DNA of 64,000 nucleotides from Mesostigma viride (Eukaryota; Streptophyta; Mesostigmatophyceae; Mesostigmatales; Mesostigmataceae). Location of the stretch: the NCBI GenBank assembly GCA_009746045.1, contig RPFO01000156.1, positions 444,278 through 508,277 on the forward strand, in the 5' to 3' direction. Of this stretch, positions 1 to 11,431 are shown piece after piece (positions within the stretch are counted from its first letter, which is position 1; each line of letters opens with the position of its first letter). The notes beneath the pieces were generated by a model. It did no database searches and had not been told where the DNA came from. It was given only the letters and a program-made list of their open reading frames with translations. The translations under genes were made by a program, and so were the position numbers.

Positions 1-849
1 ACACAACAATAGCCATCTAGTGCAAAATGTCGGAGGGCAGGACCAGACTGGTGGGAAACGTTTTGTGCCAGCGATCTTGCTGAGCCCAATGCCAAGAATG
101 ATCCGCTGACCCATGGCTGGCTGGACGGCGGAGCTCATGATTTTTGAGTTTGCGCACCGTTTTTGGTCAACTAGATCGCAATAGAAGCATCTCCTCAAGA
201 TCTAAAAATCCATCTATCAAGCCATGGGTATCGCGCAATATCGCAAAAGTTCTGACGATGCCACCATAACACAGCCTTGAACTCACAGCAATCCCAAGCT
301 CACAGCCGGAAGCAACTCCTCCGGATGCCAACCTTTCGCGCTGATATGAGATATCCAAGCTGTCCCCCCCGGTCTGTCTACCTTGCAACTCTGCACACTG
401 CTCCGCACCAAGCTCATTGCCAACGTCCAAGAAAACGTGCATCGCTCACACCCAGTTGGATGGCCACCATTTTGGCGCTGGCTTCCCGGTTTGTTGCTCC
501 TTGTCCAGAATACGCTACGCTTTCCCAGGAACAATGTGCCAAGGTTCCCAAGTTCATGGCACACTAGCAAACAAGTCATCTGCCCAGCCACAGGGGCAGG
601 GTCGAGTCTTCCAAGGGGAAACACTGCTTTAACAACCGGTGCACGCTTTTATGAAAACTATCTCCCCAGCCACCATCGGTGACAAAGTCGATTATTCCAA
701 GTTAGAAACGCTGCTGGACCTGACGGTGGAATTTCTGCGGGTCGTGACTGTAGTCAGTTACCTTCGTTGCAACGACCATGACTTCTGGCTGGTGGGCATT
801 CCTGGCCACAAGAGCCTCCTGCACAACTGCTGACGGGCAGCCGTAGCAG
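1..849. other. No recognised feature
   Basis: No open frame in this stretch resembles a known family on either strand. The frames are short and have no splice pattern I can defend. It lies upstream of a LINE ORF1 remnant and may be part of a decayed element, but nothing in it proves this. Confidence 0.4.
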
Positions 850-2117
850 CAGCTGCATCTTCACGGAGCACCTTCTCGAGCAAGGACCCCATCCGAACTG
901 CGATGAAGGAGCAGCTGTCGCCGATTGCTGAGCAGCTCGCAGCCCTGACTGCGCCTGACGGCCCGCTCACCAGCATCAAGGCCAAGGTCAACAAACATTG
1001 CATGCGAAGTCGCACAAAAGCTCCGGCCCCAGTTTACCGCCATGCCTGGCAATATTGCTGCAAACCACTACCCCTCTGACCACCCGCCTGAACCGGGTGG
1101 AAGGCAAAGTCAGCCAAGGCATCGTGAAGCTGGAGGCAGTCGCCACCAAGGTCGAGGCCATGGCCACGCACGTCCCCGAGATCGCCGAGCGGACAGGCAC
1201 CATACCAATAGCCACCCAACCTGCCGGTAGGGCCAGCGATGACCTGTCGACCTGCTCCTGAGCAGACCTGGAAGACAAGCGCCGCGAGGCCACCGACCGC
1301 GACCGTGGCCGCTGCCGAGTCATCCTCAGGAACTTCCACGTGGCGCCCGGGGAAATTCCGGCCTCTTTTCTCGGCGAGCTCCAGGACAAGCTCGTCGCGC
1401 GATCGACTGGAGCTGCAAGGCCAACTGGTGACGCTGCAGGGTGCCCACCGCCTGCCAAAGTCACGGGACAAGGCTGGGCCCCCACCAGTGCTCCTCACCT
1501 TACAGCCACATGGTTGGCAGAGCTGCGGGCCCCTCTCTCGCCGCAAGACGCTGGAGAACTCCCCTTGGCCACTTGACGACGGCCTGATGCCTGCTTAGCA
1601 GCAGCAGCGCCGCGACCTGTGGCCCGACTACATCTGCCACAAGGCCAGCCCCGAGAAGCCCCAAGTGTACTGGCAGGGCGGGGCCTTTGTCAACAACAAA
1701 TTGTGGAAGCCCCCTGGGGCTCCCCTGGGATAGAGAAAGCTAACTGGTTAGATGGGAACGTTGGAAGTGGCATGACTTGTGCACTTGCATTGGCATTGGA
1801 GCATGGGTTAGCCATGTCCCAGCTGATGGTAGCCATTAGCTTGCGCCTCAGCCTATGTCTTGACGGCACCTCACGTTTGCAGCATCCGCTTTTTTGTCAG
1901 CTCAAAGCATCCGCTTTGCGTCAGCCTACTTGTTGTATTGCACCCACAATTGGGCCTGCACCATGCTGCAGAGAGGGTCCTCTGTGGCCTGCCACTTGAG
2001 GCAGTGAGAGAAGCTCGTGCAAGCTCGTCGTGGGCACCTCCCTCCTCTTTCCTTTATTGGTACCCACGTGACGCAGTCTACCTGCTTTTCATTTACTAAC
2101 CTGTTAATTCATTAATG
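850..2117 (+). mobile_element. LINE ORF1 remnant with 3' end (family B)
   Basis: This is a decayed non-LTR retrotransposon. Near 870-1000 a plus frame reads like the N-terminal part of the ORF1 found at 42-44 kb (IRTAMKEQLSPIAEQLAAL against IRTLLKEAFEQHVTPLAAD). Around 1,605-1,731 the frame encodes an ORF1 C-terminal domain with QQQRRDLWPDY and PQVYWQGG, ending in a stop. Several frameshifts separate the pieces. The 3' region (about 1,900-2,117) matches the 3' UTR of the minus-strand copy at 6.25-6.85 kb. It ends in a degenerate form of the hairpin CACGTGAC-GCA-GTC and a broken TTAAT tail. L1-clade ORF1 proteins bind RNA through an RRM and a C-terminal domain; no reverse transcriptase is present here. 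Confidence 0.6.
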
Positions 2118-2561
2118 TTGTGCCAACGGCCGAGGTGCAGGGTTTCCTGAATTAGGCAGTGTTGTTTGAAGTGTTTCCTTTTTGTTCCCGGTTCAACATC
2201 AGTTACCCCAGGTGACATCTAATTCTCGATCCCTCTGTATGATGGAATTTGCGTGCGTATGTCCCTGCTATCCTGCGTGTCAGTGGGAAAGCTTTATTCG
2301 GGTTCCTTGCAGATGTCCAGAAAGCACCTCAAAAGTGGGAGGGCCGGCGGGTCCTATTTATCCACACTGGCGGCCTGCTGGGCATGTATGATAAAATGGA
2401 TCAGCTGCAAACCATTGTTGAGGGGTATTCCCCAGCAGCACGCTTGTTCCCTGGTAAGTAAGTAAGTACTTGCGTGTCATGCGCATGGGCATGCCACGGA
2501 GTACTATGCTAATCTCGTTAGAAAAAATAATTACACGAAAGTTACAAATATCGCCTGCATC

Positions 2562-2875
2562 ATGCCCCAACCATACAGCCGCTCTGCATCACGCCTGACC
2601 TCTTTCTCCTTGACGGCTCTCGAGTCCTGTATCGGGACCGCGTCAAGTTGCTGGGCAGCCTACTCCCCAGCTGCGAGGCCGATGTGGACCACCGTATCTC
2701 CCTCGCCTGGCAATACCGGGCCCTGTGGCGCAAGCCCTTGGGCAAGATAGAGAAACAGGACCTGTTTAAGGTCCTAGTCCTCCCTGTTCTTACGTACGGG
2801 GCCGCTCGAGACGTGGACCCTCACAGCCGACCTTGCCAGAAAGCTGGACGGTGCGGTCACTGAATCATCTGCAAT
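2562..2875 (+). pseudogene. LINE ORF2 fragment, post-RT region
   Basis: Plus-strand frames with at least one shift contain DGSRVLYRDRVKLLGSLLP, then DLFKVLVLPVLTYGA. These are typical of the segment after the reverse-transcriptase palm in algal and plant LINE ORF2 proteins, and they closely match the copies near 36.8-37.1 kb (minus) and 40.8-41.1 kb (plus). The frame dissolves just where the next element's ORF1 begins at about 2,876, so this is a truncated fragment joined to an unrelated insertion. Nothing suggests activity. Confidence 0.65.
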
Positions 2876-4123
2876 TCATGTGCACATGGATGACGTGTTT
2901 TTCGGCACGCACGCCTCGATCGCTTGTGGAACTGTGCCGGCACCTTCACCGCCAGTATCGCCTTCGAACACTGGGACCGGCTCCGAGGCCCCGCATTTGC
3001 TCCAAACCGTTGCGCGGACCTTCTTCACGTTACCCCTCGCCGGCCCCCGCCTTCAGCCGACATCGCTCTCTGCTCCCTCGATAGATCCTCGGGCGCACCG
3101 AGGCCGAGATCTGGGATCTCCCGCCGGCCTCGATCCGCCCCCACCGCCCTCGCCGCAACCACATTTCGCTCTGGACATCCTCATCAAATCAAAATCAAAA
3201 TCAGAATCCTCATGGAGCTCCTTGCACAGCACGTGAACCCCCTTGCCGCAGATGTGGTGGCATTGGGCGGCACGCTGGCGCTGAGCTCCCTCACCATTCC
3301 ACCACCGCCACCGCCTGAGGTGCCTCCAATACCATGCCGACGCTATCACTGCCCAGCTCCTTGACATCGACCAGCGCCTCAAGGACAATGTCATTGCCAT
3401 CGAGTGCCTGCAAAACATGCCGCAGGCCTCATGCACTGCCCATGCGATGAAGGACATTGCCGCTCGGGTAGCACCTGCTGGCCCAGCCGACGATGCTCCT
3501 CCCACCCAGACCTGGGCGGACATGCTGAAGCACCAGCCACCGACCACCTCCGCCGCCTCCACCATCGCTGCACAGCTGAAGCAACAAGCGCTCGACCTCC
3601 GCGAGGAGGCGCCGACATCACCAAGCGCAGCCATAACGTCATCGTCAAGCACTTCGAACGACCAGCCGACAGGTGAGGACTCCGAGTCTCTTGCCATCGC
3701 GTTTAAGCGTGAATCCTTACCCCCCATGACACTCATCGGGCGGAGCTCAGGATGTCAGTTGTCCAGTTCCCCGCGCGCGGGGTAAGGCTGGACCTGCTCC
3801 CCTGGTCCACACCTTTAAGTACATGGCGAATAAGCTTCGCATGTTGTTGCATGCACCGCACAAGAAGCTCGAGAGGACTTTCTAGTTCCTACACGCTAGA
3901 CGACGACTTGACCCTGGCGCAGCAACAACGGCGATGGCCGGGAGCTATGGCCAACCTACCTCCAGCTCCGGCAGACCGGGGGGGGGCAGCCGGTATACAT
4001 ACTTGAGGGGGGCGGTCATCCACGTCGACCACAAGCTAGCCCTAGCTGGCACTTGGCTGGCACTTGGCAGGCGCCCCCTGCCACCCCGCGAGCGACCCCA
4101 GCCTACGGAATATATAGCAGTAG

Positions 4124-5146
4124 CCGGAATATATAGGGCTTGAACGATCAGGGGAAGGCTTGGCTTCACTCCGTTTCCCTTGAGGGGAGCGTGGGGTCCG
4201 CATTCCTGCGCGCCCTCCCCATGAGCCCTTTGTTCACGCTGGTTCCGGCCCTTTACGCCATCGCTCTCCGCCACCAGCTCTTTGCCCCGCAACCTCTCAT
4301 CACGGCGGGTGCGTCCTGCGGCAGCTGCGGGCTTGCTCTGGATACTACTGGGACGCACTACATCGCGTGCATGGGTGGCCAGCAGAACCAGACCTGGTTC
4401 CTCTATCTCCATATACCGCTCTCCTCCGGGTGGTGTGTGCCATGGTTCGGTCGGTCTTTCCCCACTCCACCATCAAGTGCGAGGACGCGGATGGGGCCGC
4501 CCTCTACTCACCCAACCACCGCCCCGACATTACCGTGCTTGACTACGACGGGCAGGGTTGCCACCTGCTCATCGATGTCTCCGTGGCTCGGCCGCTTTCC
4601 GGTCGCCACATCCTCCGGGCGGCTGTGGATGCCGGCGCTGCTGCCACTGTGGCTGAGCGCGACAAGTTTGCCTCCTACGGCAATGTGGGGCCCCACCGGG
4701 TCATCCCCTTTGTCCTTGAGGAGTTCGGGGCCATGGGCCCCAAGACAGCGGAGTTTTTCCACGAGTGCTGCCAGCGCCGTGAAGACCGCCTCGACCTCGA
4801 GGGTCAGACCGCCCCGTGGTCGGCCCGCACGTGGTCCTCGTATTGGCGGCAGCGCCTGTCACTCGCCCTCACTCGCACCGTGGCTGATGTGTTATTCCGC
4901 CGCACCCGGGCCGACTTTGTCGCGACCCATGCGGTCTAGATCCCTTCCAGGCCTGCATGGTGGGCCGGCAGCGCTGTTGCTGCGTGTAGTTTTGTGATGT
5001 CTAGTTAGTTGTACCTTGTGCCGCTGGCGTGATCCTTGGATGTCTGTGTCAGCTTACTATTAATTTCTTCAGGGTTATTCTCCCAGTTATCGGGTTTTTC
5101 CTTATGTTGCATGCCTATCTCACCTCCGTAATCTATCATTCTCAAT
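4124..5146 (+). mobile_element. 5'-truncated LINE carrying the ORF2 C-terminus
   Basis: The insert encodes the end of a LINE ORF2. Near 4,310-4,380 is a CxxC..H..C cluster (SCGSCGLALDTTGTHYIAC). After a frameshift near 4,400 comes the region PNHRPDITVLDYDGQGCH and a C-terminal tail ending at 4,939. The part before the finger (AWLHSVSLEGS) is also characteristic. A 16-bp direct repeat, GAATATATAGCAGTAG, flanks the insert at 4,108-4,123 and 5,147-5,162 and fits a target-site duplication. There is no AATT-type tail, unlike the other LINEs here, so this is probably a different family that landed in the 3' UTR of the ORF1-only copy. Confidence 0.7.
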
Positions 5147-5317
5147 GAATATATAGCAGTAGTCTAGATTAGTCAGTACGTCTTAGCTTGGCCCACGCCT
5201 AAGTGCGCATGTGCGCCTATGATGGGACTCCCCACGGATAATGCTTATTATATTATAGTATATTATATTATGCCTAGCTTTGCCTATGCAGAGAGCTACT
5301 CTCTGTTGAGACGCCAT

Positions 5318-5408
5318 TAATTAATTAATTAATTAATTAATTAATTAATTAATTAATTAATTAATTAATTAATTAATTAATTAATTAATTAATTAATTAA
5401 TTAATTAG
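5318..5408. repeat. (TTAA)n microsatellite, LINE tail
   Basis: About 90 bp of nearly perfect AATT repeat. It forms the 3' tail of the minus-strand LINE above, directly next to its terminal hairpin. Similar tails occur at about 34,430, 38,280, 41,615, 41,730, 42,025, 45,235 and 60,262. Confidence 0.9.
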
Positions 5409-5928
5409 ACTCATGCTCCCGTTGGGGAGTCACGTACGGAGCATTAACCCCGATGGATGGATGAATGGGTGCAAACAGTCCTACCGGTCTAATCTATCTA
5501 TATCCGCTACCTACAACATCTATCGAAACAACATCACTAACTACAACATCTATCTAAACAACATCATGCTACCGGCCCTATAGGGAAGCTGTCTGGCGTG
5601 CCTCCCGCGGGTTTGTACACGCGGGCGCTTCCCCACGGGGGGGGGCTCGTTGTCCTCTATGACCTGCATGGGCCCACGTGGCCTTGTCCATAATCTTCTT
5701 CCAAATCACGGAGAGGCCTAGGCCCCCCATGTCCTCTACTAGCTGAACATTCTTTGAAGGTGCGGGCCTTGCGGCGTCTAGCATCACGGGGCCCGGCCCG
5801 CGTCAGGAGGTGCCGGCCAGGCTGTGCTGGCGCCGCAGTCCCGCGGGAGGGCCACGTTCACGAGGTGTCTACCTGGTTGGTGCGAGCTAGGTGCCCTACG
5901 AGCTGCAGGCGCCGCTGCTTAATGGTGC
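5318..5928 (-). mobile_element. 5'-truncated LINE with AATT tail and 11-bp TSD
   Basis: Read on the minus strand, the copy starts near 5,928 with ORF2 C-terminal sequence (RRLQLVGHLARTNQVDT), continues through a frameshifted remainder to about 5,578, then a 3' UTR. It ends in a hairpin of type CTCC-loop-GGAG near 5,420 followed by a (TTAA)n tail at 5,318-5,408. The direct repeat TGAGACGCCAT occurs at 5,307-5,317 and 5,929-5,939. Removing the insert restores the family A 3' UTR seen near 44.79 kb, which confirms the boundaries. Confidence 0.8.
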
Positions 5929-6866
5929 TGAGACGCCATGCCTAGCCATTGTTTAGCCATGATCATCTTCCACCCTATGAAGTGAGATAGACAACAATGC
6001 CTGGACGCATGGCGATCAAACGCCGTGGAAGGACTAGGGTAGTTGTCTGAGAGGAATGACGTGAAGGCCGCGGGAGCCGCGCGTGGCTATCTCTAGGAAG
6101 ACCTGCATGGAGGATCGAGACTGAGGGTAACAAGAAAGGTTGATAGGGAACACACACACACACACACACATGTGCACACACACGTGTACACATAACACCA
6201 ACAAAAACAAAAACAAAAACAACTAGTAGGAAGGAAAATCTAGGGGACGCATTAATTCCTTAATTAATAAGCACGTGACTGCGTCACGTGGGTGCCAGTA
6301 CAGAGTATTAAAGGAGCCTTCAACCCTATATACACAGCGAGGAGGGAGGGCGCCCTAGCTTCTCTCACTGCCGCAGGTGGGCAGGCCACAGAGCGCTCTC
6401 TCCACGGCATGGTACCACGGCATCATACCGGGGCGCAAAACTGTTGTGGGTGCAATACAACCAGTGCAATACCATAGGTAGGCTGACGCATAGCTTACAG
6501 TGCTACAAATGTGAGGTGGGCTCAAGACGTCGGCTAATTAAGGCGCAAGCTGATGGCCACAAGGTGCCAGAGCTAATTGAAGGTAAGTACTGTAACGCTG
6601 TGCGCTAATATCGTTTCAAGTGCTGTAATGCCTAAGCTATCCCATCATCGATTGCCCCCATCTAGACAACTAGCTGGAGAGCTCTATCCCGGGGAAGCCC
6701 GGGGGGGCTTCCACAGTTTCTTGTTGACACATGTAGAGGTCCCCGCCCCGCCAGTACACTTGGGGCTTCTCGGGGTTGGTCTTGTGGCGGATATAGTCGG
6801 GCCACTCGCGGCGTTGCTGCTGCTGGGCTGGCGTCAGGTCGTCGTCAAGCGACACTAGGAAGTCGG

Positions 6867-7250
6867 GTTCTGAGATTTTTCTCAGGTCCTGAGTTTTTTC
6901 TGAGATTTTTCTCAGGATTCCTGAGATTTTCTCAGGATTTCCTGAGATTTCCTGATTTTTTTCTCAAGAAATCCTGAGAATCCTGAGTTTTTTCTGAGAT
7001 TTTTCTCAGGAATCCTGAGATTATATCAGGACTTTCTCCTGAGAATCCTGAGAAGTGCCTGAGATGCGTCTCGCCACACACTGAGAAACACTGAGAATCC
7101 TGAGAAAATCCTGAGATCCTGAGAAAAATGTCGGAACAACACAAAAAATCTCAAGATCTTGAGAAAACCCGCTGAATCAGAAAAAATCAGGAAAATCAGG
7201 ACACTTAGCATGGCACAAAAAATCAGGAAAATCAGGACACTGAGCATGAC
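6867..7250. repeat. CACTA subterminal repeats, left end
   Basis: Dozens of copies of short motifs such as CCTGAGA, TCTCAGG and TTTTTCTCAGG occur in both orientations. In characterised CACTA elements, subterminal repeats of this density bind the element-encoded TnpA-like protein. Here they match in composition the array at the right end. Confidence 0.75.
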
Positions 7251-7676
7251 ACTTGAGAACTCTCAAGTGCATGAAGACAGGACACTTATGCATTATATGT
7301 GGATGCAGAAATGATGCAGTTGACACACATGTTCATTGGAAATAAATAAATATAATGCATGGTCCGGATTCTCCCGATTTCTGGCCTGCGCTGGTTGTCT
7401 CCTTGATAATGCAGTGCGACAAGCACACAACAAGTTACATTACAGGCATCATTGCCAGAAATATAATCAAAGCCACTCCTCATCAGTGTATGCAGCACTG
7501 TCAGAGTTGTCCGCATAATTTACTACAGCACGCTGCCTCTCACTTCTCCATTGTGAGGGAATGCATGCCTCACCGTTGCTGCTGAACGACGAAACACTAG
7601 CTATGTCATCAGGGCTCGATGCGCTGGCACTAGCCGCTGCCATGGACTTGCCAGCAGTGCGGCTCTTGCCACGCGA

Positions 7677-8056
7677 GCGGTTTGGTAGTGCAGCGGCTGT
7701 GTGTGGTTCTACCAAACGACTTTGAGAAATATGTGCCTACTCCATGGCCCCACGTGAGCACGTGCAAAACTCAAGGTATTGAAGAGGCCGCTATCAGCTC
7801 ACATCAATCGGAGCACTACAGAACAGCATTGGGGCAACTACAGAACAGCAACCCGCGACCTTCAACCATCTTTACGTCATCGCAGCTCCGTCCGAAGTCA
7901 TGGTTCATGGCGGCAAAGACGGGGTTCGGTATAGGCCTGCATCACTTACATTCTGCAAGCGCCCCCGCTACTTGCCCCGATGGGGCCATGGAGTAGGCAC
8001 ATATGTCTGAAAGTCGTTTGGTAGAACCACACACAGCCGCTGCACTACCAAACCGC
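7677..8056. mobile_element. 380-bp inverted-repeat (MITE-like) element
   Basis: Two arms of about 76 bp, at 7,677-7,752 and 7,981-8,056, are inverted copies with only a few mismatches. Each begins GCGGTTTGGTAGTGCAGCGG. The centre of about 230 bp has no convincing frame. No clear target-site duplication is visible at either edge. Its superfamily is not assigned. It lies inside the CACTA element. Confidence 0.65.
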
Positions 8057-9914
8057 TTGAAGGCGGGTCAGAGCTAGTGATATACTATCTGAGCAAGTGA
8101 CTTGACTAGTGCGAGACCCAAAGTGGAAATGCCGTGTCTATTCCGGCCTAACATGGCTGATGAAGGCGTTTATGGAATGGTGCGGCTAGGTGCAGGGTTG
8201 TGTTGCCTAACATGGCTGCTGAAGGCGTTCATGGGTGCGGCTAAGTGCAAGGTCGCGTTGCCTTATCGCAACCTTTCTAAATTTTTCGCTCGTTGGACCA
8301 ACGGTCTACCAGGTAACGGTTAAGAGAGGTAGGGCGCGAAGTTGAAAGTTTGGAACGGCACTGTCGTCATGCGGCTATTTCACGGCACCATAACGGCCTT
8401 TATTTCAGTTATGTTCAGTTCAGTTTATTCCCACGCCGGTTCCCTAGCCTTGCCCGTACCGGCTTCGGAATAAACGGATGCCGGAACCGTATCCTTGTTC
8501 CAATTTTTAACAGGCAGGTACTACTTCTATAAAGCCCGAACTAAGAGCTCTTTTGTAGAATGTTCTCACTGCCTAGTTGCTTTAGTGACTTTGCGTTAAT
8601 AATTGTCGGCTGTCAGTCTGTCAGCCAACAATCAGAAATCGTTGTCGCACTTTATAACCTGCTCCAATGGTTGTCCGGCAAAGGCAGGACCAAGCGTTTT
8701 CTAGGGTCTGGCAGGACGGCGGTTTTTTATATGCCTGTGGCTTTCATTGGTGAATACTAGTTACTGTACCTGTAAATTTATCGGCAGTTTGCGGCTCCGA
8801 CCGTTCTAAAAGGCTTTGAGACGAGTAGTAACCAGTGGAAAGGTAAGATGTCATGACAATACGGAAGATCGCTTGGCTGGAATCACTCGAGACATTCCGC
8901 CTGCCGCTGGCTACGGATGTGACCTAGTCGCAATCTTTTTTTTTGCGCAAATTCAAAAAAACGCGTTTGACGTAGCCCTACAGTAGCCGTTGTTCGCAGT
9001 CAAGTCAGTGCTGGGGCTAGCGGGCAGTGAGGGCACATACACGCTAGCTCGAGCGATGGGGCAACCGATTTCCATACGTAACCAATGAATGCAACCACCG
9101 AATAACAAGCGCTGCAGGTGTGGCAGCAGGGGTGGCAGCGAGAACCGCACTAGAAGCGGTTCTAGTAGCGACGACAGGTGAGTGACATAAGTAACGGAGA
9201 ATAAACAGAGCGAGATTCTGGAGCTATCCAAAACCTACAAGGCCGTCATGGACAGGCTGTGATCGAAGAGGAATGGAGCCGGGAAAATGAGCAACTGCGT
9301 AGCTGAGCAAGGATACTTATGAGAATTGCTTGGCAGGTTGCATTGGAAGGCCCATAGACCGCAAAAGCGGCATTCTGAGCAAAAGCTGGTTTCTTAGTAT
9401 AGCATGAACTCTGAATACTTGATTTCTTGTCCTCTTACATGCGTGGTCAATTTCATGAAGATGACCATCATGAAGTACCGTCCTTGGGCATTTTTGTGCG
9501 TACATGCCCGTTTGTTGTCAAAGCACGTCCATGCAGACCTGAATCCCATGCAAGCCCCAAGCGTCAATTGCGACTATCTTTGCAAAGGAAAAGCATCTAG
9601 ACGTGTTCTGATGAAGCCAGTAAGGTCAAATGTTTCATGGTGCTTCCTCATAAGCCACATAGTAGATTAGATACTAACTTGGTTGGTCCATGCGTGAGTA
9701 TGTGCATGTTGTCATCAGTTTGCTACCTACTTTTTAATTACCTTGCCTACTTACTAGCTTTGTTATTGAAGGTATTTTCCTAATTTTGCACTGGAATTCA
9801 TTCCTTACATCACTACTATTCTTTCTCCCCTTTGCAATCGCAACAGGAGGGACGGAATGTTATCTTCTCCGCGGTCATGAGGTTGTCCCTTCTGCGTGGT
9901 AAGTGTCATAAAGT
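8057..9914. other. CACTA interior without recognised genes
   Basis: Short frames only. A degenerate direct repeat containing CCTAACATGGCTG occurs near 8,150 and 8,207. No transposase motif, splice pattern or RNA gene was recognised. Confidence 0.4.
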
Positions 9915-10505
9915 TGATTAGTCCCTTGGTCCCTCACTTGCTCCTTGCTTCCTTGCATGCTTGCTTGCTGAGTTCGATAAACCCCTTGCTTCCTTGCATG
10001 CTTGTTTCCGTCTTTGCGTGCTTGCTTGCTTCTTTGCGTGGTTGCTTTCTTCCTTTATTAGGCCCTTGCTTGGTTGTTTAGCCGCTTGCTGAATTTGATT
10101 AGTTCCTTGCTTTATTCCCTTGCTTCCTTGCATGCGTGCTTCCTGAATGTAATTAGTCCCTTGCTTCCTTTCTTAGTCCCATGCTTCCTTTGTAAGCCAC
10201 TCTTCCTCGCATGCTTGCTGAATTTAATTAATGCCTTGCTTCCTTTGATATGACCTTGCCTACTTGGTTAGGCCGTTCCTTCCCTGCATGCTTGACCACT
10301 TGCTGAATGGAATCAGTCCCCTGATTCCTTTGTGAGGCCCTTGCTTCCTTTGTTAGCCCCTCTTCCTTGCATGCTTGCAATTGCTTGCTTGCTGAATCTA
10401 ATAAGTCCCTTGCTTCCTTTGTTAGGCCCTTGCTTCCTTATTTAGCCACTCTCGTCCTTGCACGCATGTACGCTTGCTTGCTGAATTCAATTAGTCCCTT
10501 GCCCT
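9915..10505. repeat. Minisatellite rich in TTGCTTCCTTGCATGC
   Basis: A degenerate tandem array of roughly 60-70 bp units contains CCTTGCTTCCTTGCATG, GCTTGCTGAATT and AATTAGTCCCTTGC. It lies in the interior of the CACTA element and encodes nothing convincing. Confidence 0.75.
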
Positions 10506-11049
10506 GAAGAAATTTAGTCTAGTTATCCTGGAGCGTCACAGTTAATAAACGTGTTTTCCCTTTTTCAATGCATCGGTCATATGCAATGTCGTGGTTTCTT
10601 GGTCTTGCACATCTCAATAATGGCGGTGCTAGGCTTTCACTTGGGTCACCCTTTCAATGTTTTGTACCAGTCAGAAGTATCTTTTTTTATGCCGAGCATG
10701 ATGTTGTTTGCTATGCCTTTGGTCTAGTTAGGTGTACATGTGCACATGCTGCAGCCCAGCGTTTCTAATCATGGTCCTGTTTAATGCTGTTTTTCCCCCT
10801 TCCTGGTTTATGCGTGCAGGTAAATGTGCAACGAAGCACAGTTTGGCAGAGTATATGAAGAACCAAATGATCTACAAGATCTGCCAAACGATGAAGAAAC
10901 AATCCTCTTTTTGTTGTGATTTATTTTTTGCCTATGAATAAAAGATTTTTTAAATAATATTTATCAATGTAATAAATGCACTGATTGTGAGTCATGCCCC
11001 TGTTGTAATCATCTTGCATTGTTGTATTTCTGACGGTCCCTGATAACAC

Positions 11050-11431
11050 CATTTTTTTGTCCCAGAATGGCTGGAGAATTCGCCTGTGCATGTTCTTGAT
11101 TTTCTTGAGATTCTACTCGTTTTTTTGTCCTGAGATTTTCCTGAGATTGTCCTGAGATTTTGTCCTGAGATTTTCACTACAAAGTCAAAATCTCAAGACC
11201 TGAGTTTTTCACCAGAAATCTCAGGACCCGAGGTGTGCACTTACCAGATTTTGTGAAGCCAAAAAAAATCAGGAAAAATCAGGGCAATCTCAGGAAAATT
11301 CAAGATTTATCTCAGGATTTCTCAGGATTTTCTCAGGATTTCTCAGGATTTCTCAGGATTTCTCAAGATTTGTGTAGGTAAATCTCAAAAAAACTCAGAA
11401 AAATCTCAAGATATCTCAGGACGAATTTTTT
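11050..11431. repeat. CACTA subterminal repeats, right end
   Basis: Repeated CTCAGGATTT and CCTGAGATTTT motifs mirror the array at 6,867-7,250. They run up to the right terminal inverted repeat. Confidence 0.75.

Larger units (their letters stand above)
2876..5985 (+). mobile_element. LINE family A copy: ORF1 and 3' UTR, interrupted twice
   Basis: ORF1 runs from about 2,876 to about 4,105 and is broken by several frameshifts. It retains the N-terminal region (QHVNPLAADVVALGGTL), the stretch before the RRM (VIVKHFERP), and the C-terminal domain around 3,897-4,030 (LDDDLTLAQQQRR). A 3' UTR starting GAATATATAGCAGTAG follows directly, with no ORF2. Two later elements interrupt this UTR: an ORF2 fragment at 4,124-5,146 and a minus-strand LINE at 5,318-5,928. 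UTR sequence resumes after the second at 5,940 and can be aligned to the UTR near 44.79-44.83 kb up to about 5,985. The true 3' end is not clear. Confidence 0.65.

Noticed and set aside
5318..5408. Tail-to-tail LINE insertion into a shared AATT array
   Set aside because: The 11-bp duplication at 5,307-5,317 and 5,929-5,939 shows that the whole AATT array is the tail of the minus-strand LINE; the plus-strand element's UTR simply continues after it.
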